6,885 nt of DNA, from the NCBI GenBank assembly GCA_938074515.1, contig CALJFV010000141.1:1-6885 (forward strand), written 5' to 3'. The notes under the pieces are model-generated. The model did not search any database and was not told the DNA's origin. It saw nothing but the letters and a program-made list of their open reading frames with translations. The stretch is from an uncultured Flavobacteriaceae bacterium (GTDB lineage Bacteria > Bacteroidota > Bacteroidia > Flavobacteriales > Flavobacteriaceae). Position numbers and translations under genes: made by a program. This document shows, in pieces, positions 5,854-6,885 of this stretch; the stretch's first letter is position 1; each line of letters starts with the position of its first letter.

Positions 5854-6615
5854 ATGCTAATCGGCTTTATGGATTCAAAATTTTTTTCCCCCAACAGTGA
5901 CTTTTCCTTGCTTGGTACTCAGCACATTGCTGTGGTACTATTTTTTATTCTGACCGGATATGTTCTGATTCGTTGGGCTAAACAAAGAAGACCAGAGACA
6001 CAACACACGGTAGGTATCGTGATGGCTTGCATTATTTCAATTAGCGTGATTTCATATACGGTAATTAAGATTTTTGAGGGTCCGTTTGACGTGCAAAAAG
6101 ACCTTCCGTTGCATCTGTGTAATTTTCTAGGTTTGACCATTCCGATCTTTGCCGTTTTGCGAAAATATTGGATGTATGAGATTATCGTCTTTTGGATTTT
6201 AGCGGGTACGGCCCAGGGCGTGTTTACGCCCGATTTAGACGAAGGATTTCCACATTATCGATTTTTTAAGTATTGGCTGGAACATGCCGGGCTCGTATTG
6301 TTTATTGTGTATGCCTCTGCTGTTTACGGAATGCGACCAAAATTTAAGAGCATCATAAAAGCCTTTGGTGCGATACAAATCTATTTGATTTTTATTTTAG
6401 GGGTCAATGCCTTAATTGGTTCGAATTATTTATTTCTGATGCGCAAACCGGACCACACTTCTCTTTTGGATGTTTTGGGAGAATGGCCCTATTATATTCT
6501 TGTTGAAGAACTCCTGATATTACCGTTTTTCTTGATTATTTATGGGGCATTTAAGGCAATAGATATGCTGAGTGAGCGTTCCCGTGTAAATCGATCAGGT
6601 CGTGTTGAAGCATGA
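5854..6615 (+). CDS. YwaF/TP0381-like (TIGR02206) integral membrane protein, TMEM164-related
   Basis: This 253-aa polytopic membrane protein has about seven hydrophobic segments, near 24-41, 52-73, 85-101, 106-123, 145-160, 168-188 and 212-235. Features I associate with the YwaF/TP0381 family include LPLHLCNF (84-91), GTAQGVFTPD (118-127), FPHYRFFKYWLEHAG (132-146), VNALIGSNYLFL (184-195) and WPYY (211-214). The eukaryotic relative TMEM164 is reported to be a membrane acyltransferase acting on ether phospholipids, with a catalytic Cys. Whether Cys89 and His144 here play that role is inference; the bacterial members are uncharacterised as far as I know. An in-frame ATG at 5869 (residue 6, MDSKFF) is an alternative start, since TATCTTTA at 5845-5852 abuts the upstream ATG. 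The gene follows folD by 14 bp and is probably in the same operon. A short charged tail (239-253) ends the protein. Confidence 0.8.
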   Translation: MLIGFMDSKFFSPNSDFSLLGTQHIAVVLFFILTGYVLIRWAKQRRPETQHTVGIVMACIISISVISYTVIKIFEGPFDVQKDLPLHLCNFLGLTIPIFAVLRKYWMYEIIVFWILAGTAQGVFTPDLDEGFPHYRFFKYWLEHAGLVLFIVYASAVYGMRPKFKSIIKAFGAIQIYLIFILGVNALIGSNYLFLMRKPDHTSLLDVLGEWPYYILVEELLILPFFLIIYGAFKAIDMLSERSRVNRSGRVEA

Positions 6616-6653
6616 CATGATTGCCCCGCCAAAGTCCTTAAAAATGAGTTTGC

Positions 6654-6885
6654 TTACCAGGTGTAAAAAAAGTATTTGATTTTTGCCTCATCAGGAATTT
6701 GAGCCAATTCGATTTTGCTGGCGTAGTCGTAACGAATATTTTCTGGAAGTTCCTTTTTATCAATAGTAACATACCACGGCGTATCTTTAAAGCTAATCAC
6801 GACCGCGTTGATGGCGTTGTCCAGACTGTTCACCTCATGGTTCTTTTTTATCGCACCAAAAGTACTTGCGACGCCTAGGCCTTTT
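6654..6885 (-). CDS. C-terminal end of an unidentified protein, 5' part outside window
   Basis: An open frame runs from the right edge (first complete codon at 6884) to a TAA at 6654-6656, giving 76 residues. It begins KGLGVASTFGAIKKN and ends PDEAKIKYFFYTW. The composition looks like real protein: mixed hydrophobic and charged residues, a strand-like AVVISF, then TPWYVTIDKKELP and a helix-like segment. No family was recognised and no catalytic motif is visible. It converges on the membrane protein gene with a 38-bp gap containing no obvious hairpin. The other frames of this stretch are interrupted by stops or shorter. The function call is left open. Confidence 0.7.
   Translation of the reverse strand, partial: KGLGVASTFGAIKKNHEVNSLDNAINAVVISFKDTPWYVTIDKKELPENIRYDYASKIELAQIPDEAKIKYFFYTW

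Noticed and set aside
6616..6653. Possible bidirectional terminator between the converging genes at the right end.
   Set aside because: No inverted repeat of useful length could be found in the 38-bp gap.

Overview
The window looks like chromosomal DNA from a member of the Bacteroidota, most likely class Flavobacteriia. The evidence is an ECF sigma factor with a FecR-type anti-sigma factor of the Bacteroidetes kind, lipoproteins whose first residues after the lipid cysteine resemble the Bacteroidetes surface-export signal (C-QKEED, C-DSSDD), TAnnTTTG-like -7 promoter elements and weak or absent Shine-Dalgarno sites. Genus cannot be read from this sequence.

Left part (1-3452): an ECF sigma factor gene and a FecR-like anti-sigma gene lie on the minus strand; the latter is cut by the window edge. 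They are transcribed away from two plus-strand lipoprotein genes. The 99-bp gap between sigma and lipoprotein must hold the divergent promoters and contains an 18-bp interrupted palindrome. The first lipoprotein (585 aa) is a mosaic: four copies of a short Cys-bracketed beta-type motif, two copies of a lipocalin-like beta domain, and a divergent third C-terminal beta domain. The second lipoprotein (161 aa from its probable ATG) is essentially a free-standing copy of the beta domain with an Asp/Ser-rich insertion. The layout suggests an envelope signalling module with surface lipoproteins as outputs or sensors. This part is the least explained and most interesting.

Middle (3453-3619): a strong GC-rich hairpin terminator closes the lipoprotein unit. 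A good Bacteroidetes-type promoter (TTTG, 19 bp, TATCTTTA) follows, just ahead of ffh.

Right part (3620-6615): three closely spaced plus-strand genes. They are ffh (SRP54 GTPase), folD (methylene-THF dehydrogenase/cyclohydrolase) and a multi-pass membrane protein of the YwaF/TP0381/TMEM164-like family. The gaps are 9 and 14 bp, so they are probably one housekeeping operon. A convergent minus-strand gene of unknown function (last 76 codons only) enters from the right edge.

No tRNA, rRNA, CRISPR array, insertion sequence or phage gene was recognised. No stretch over 300 bases lacks a gene.
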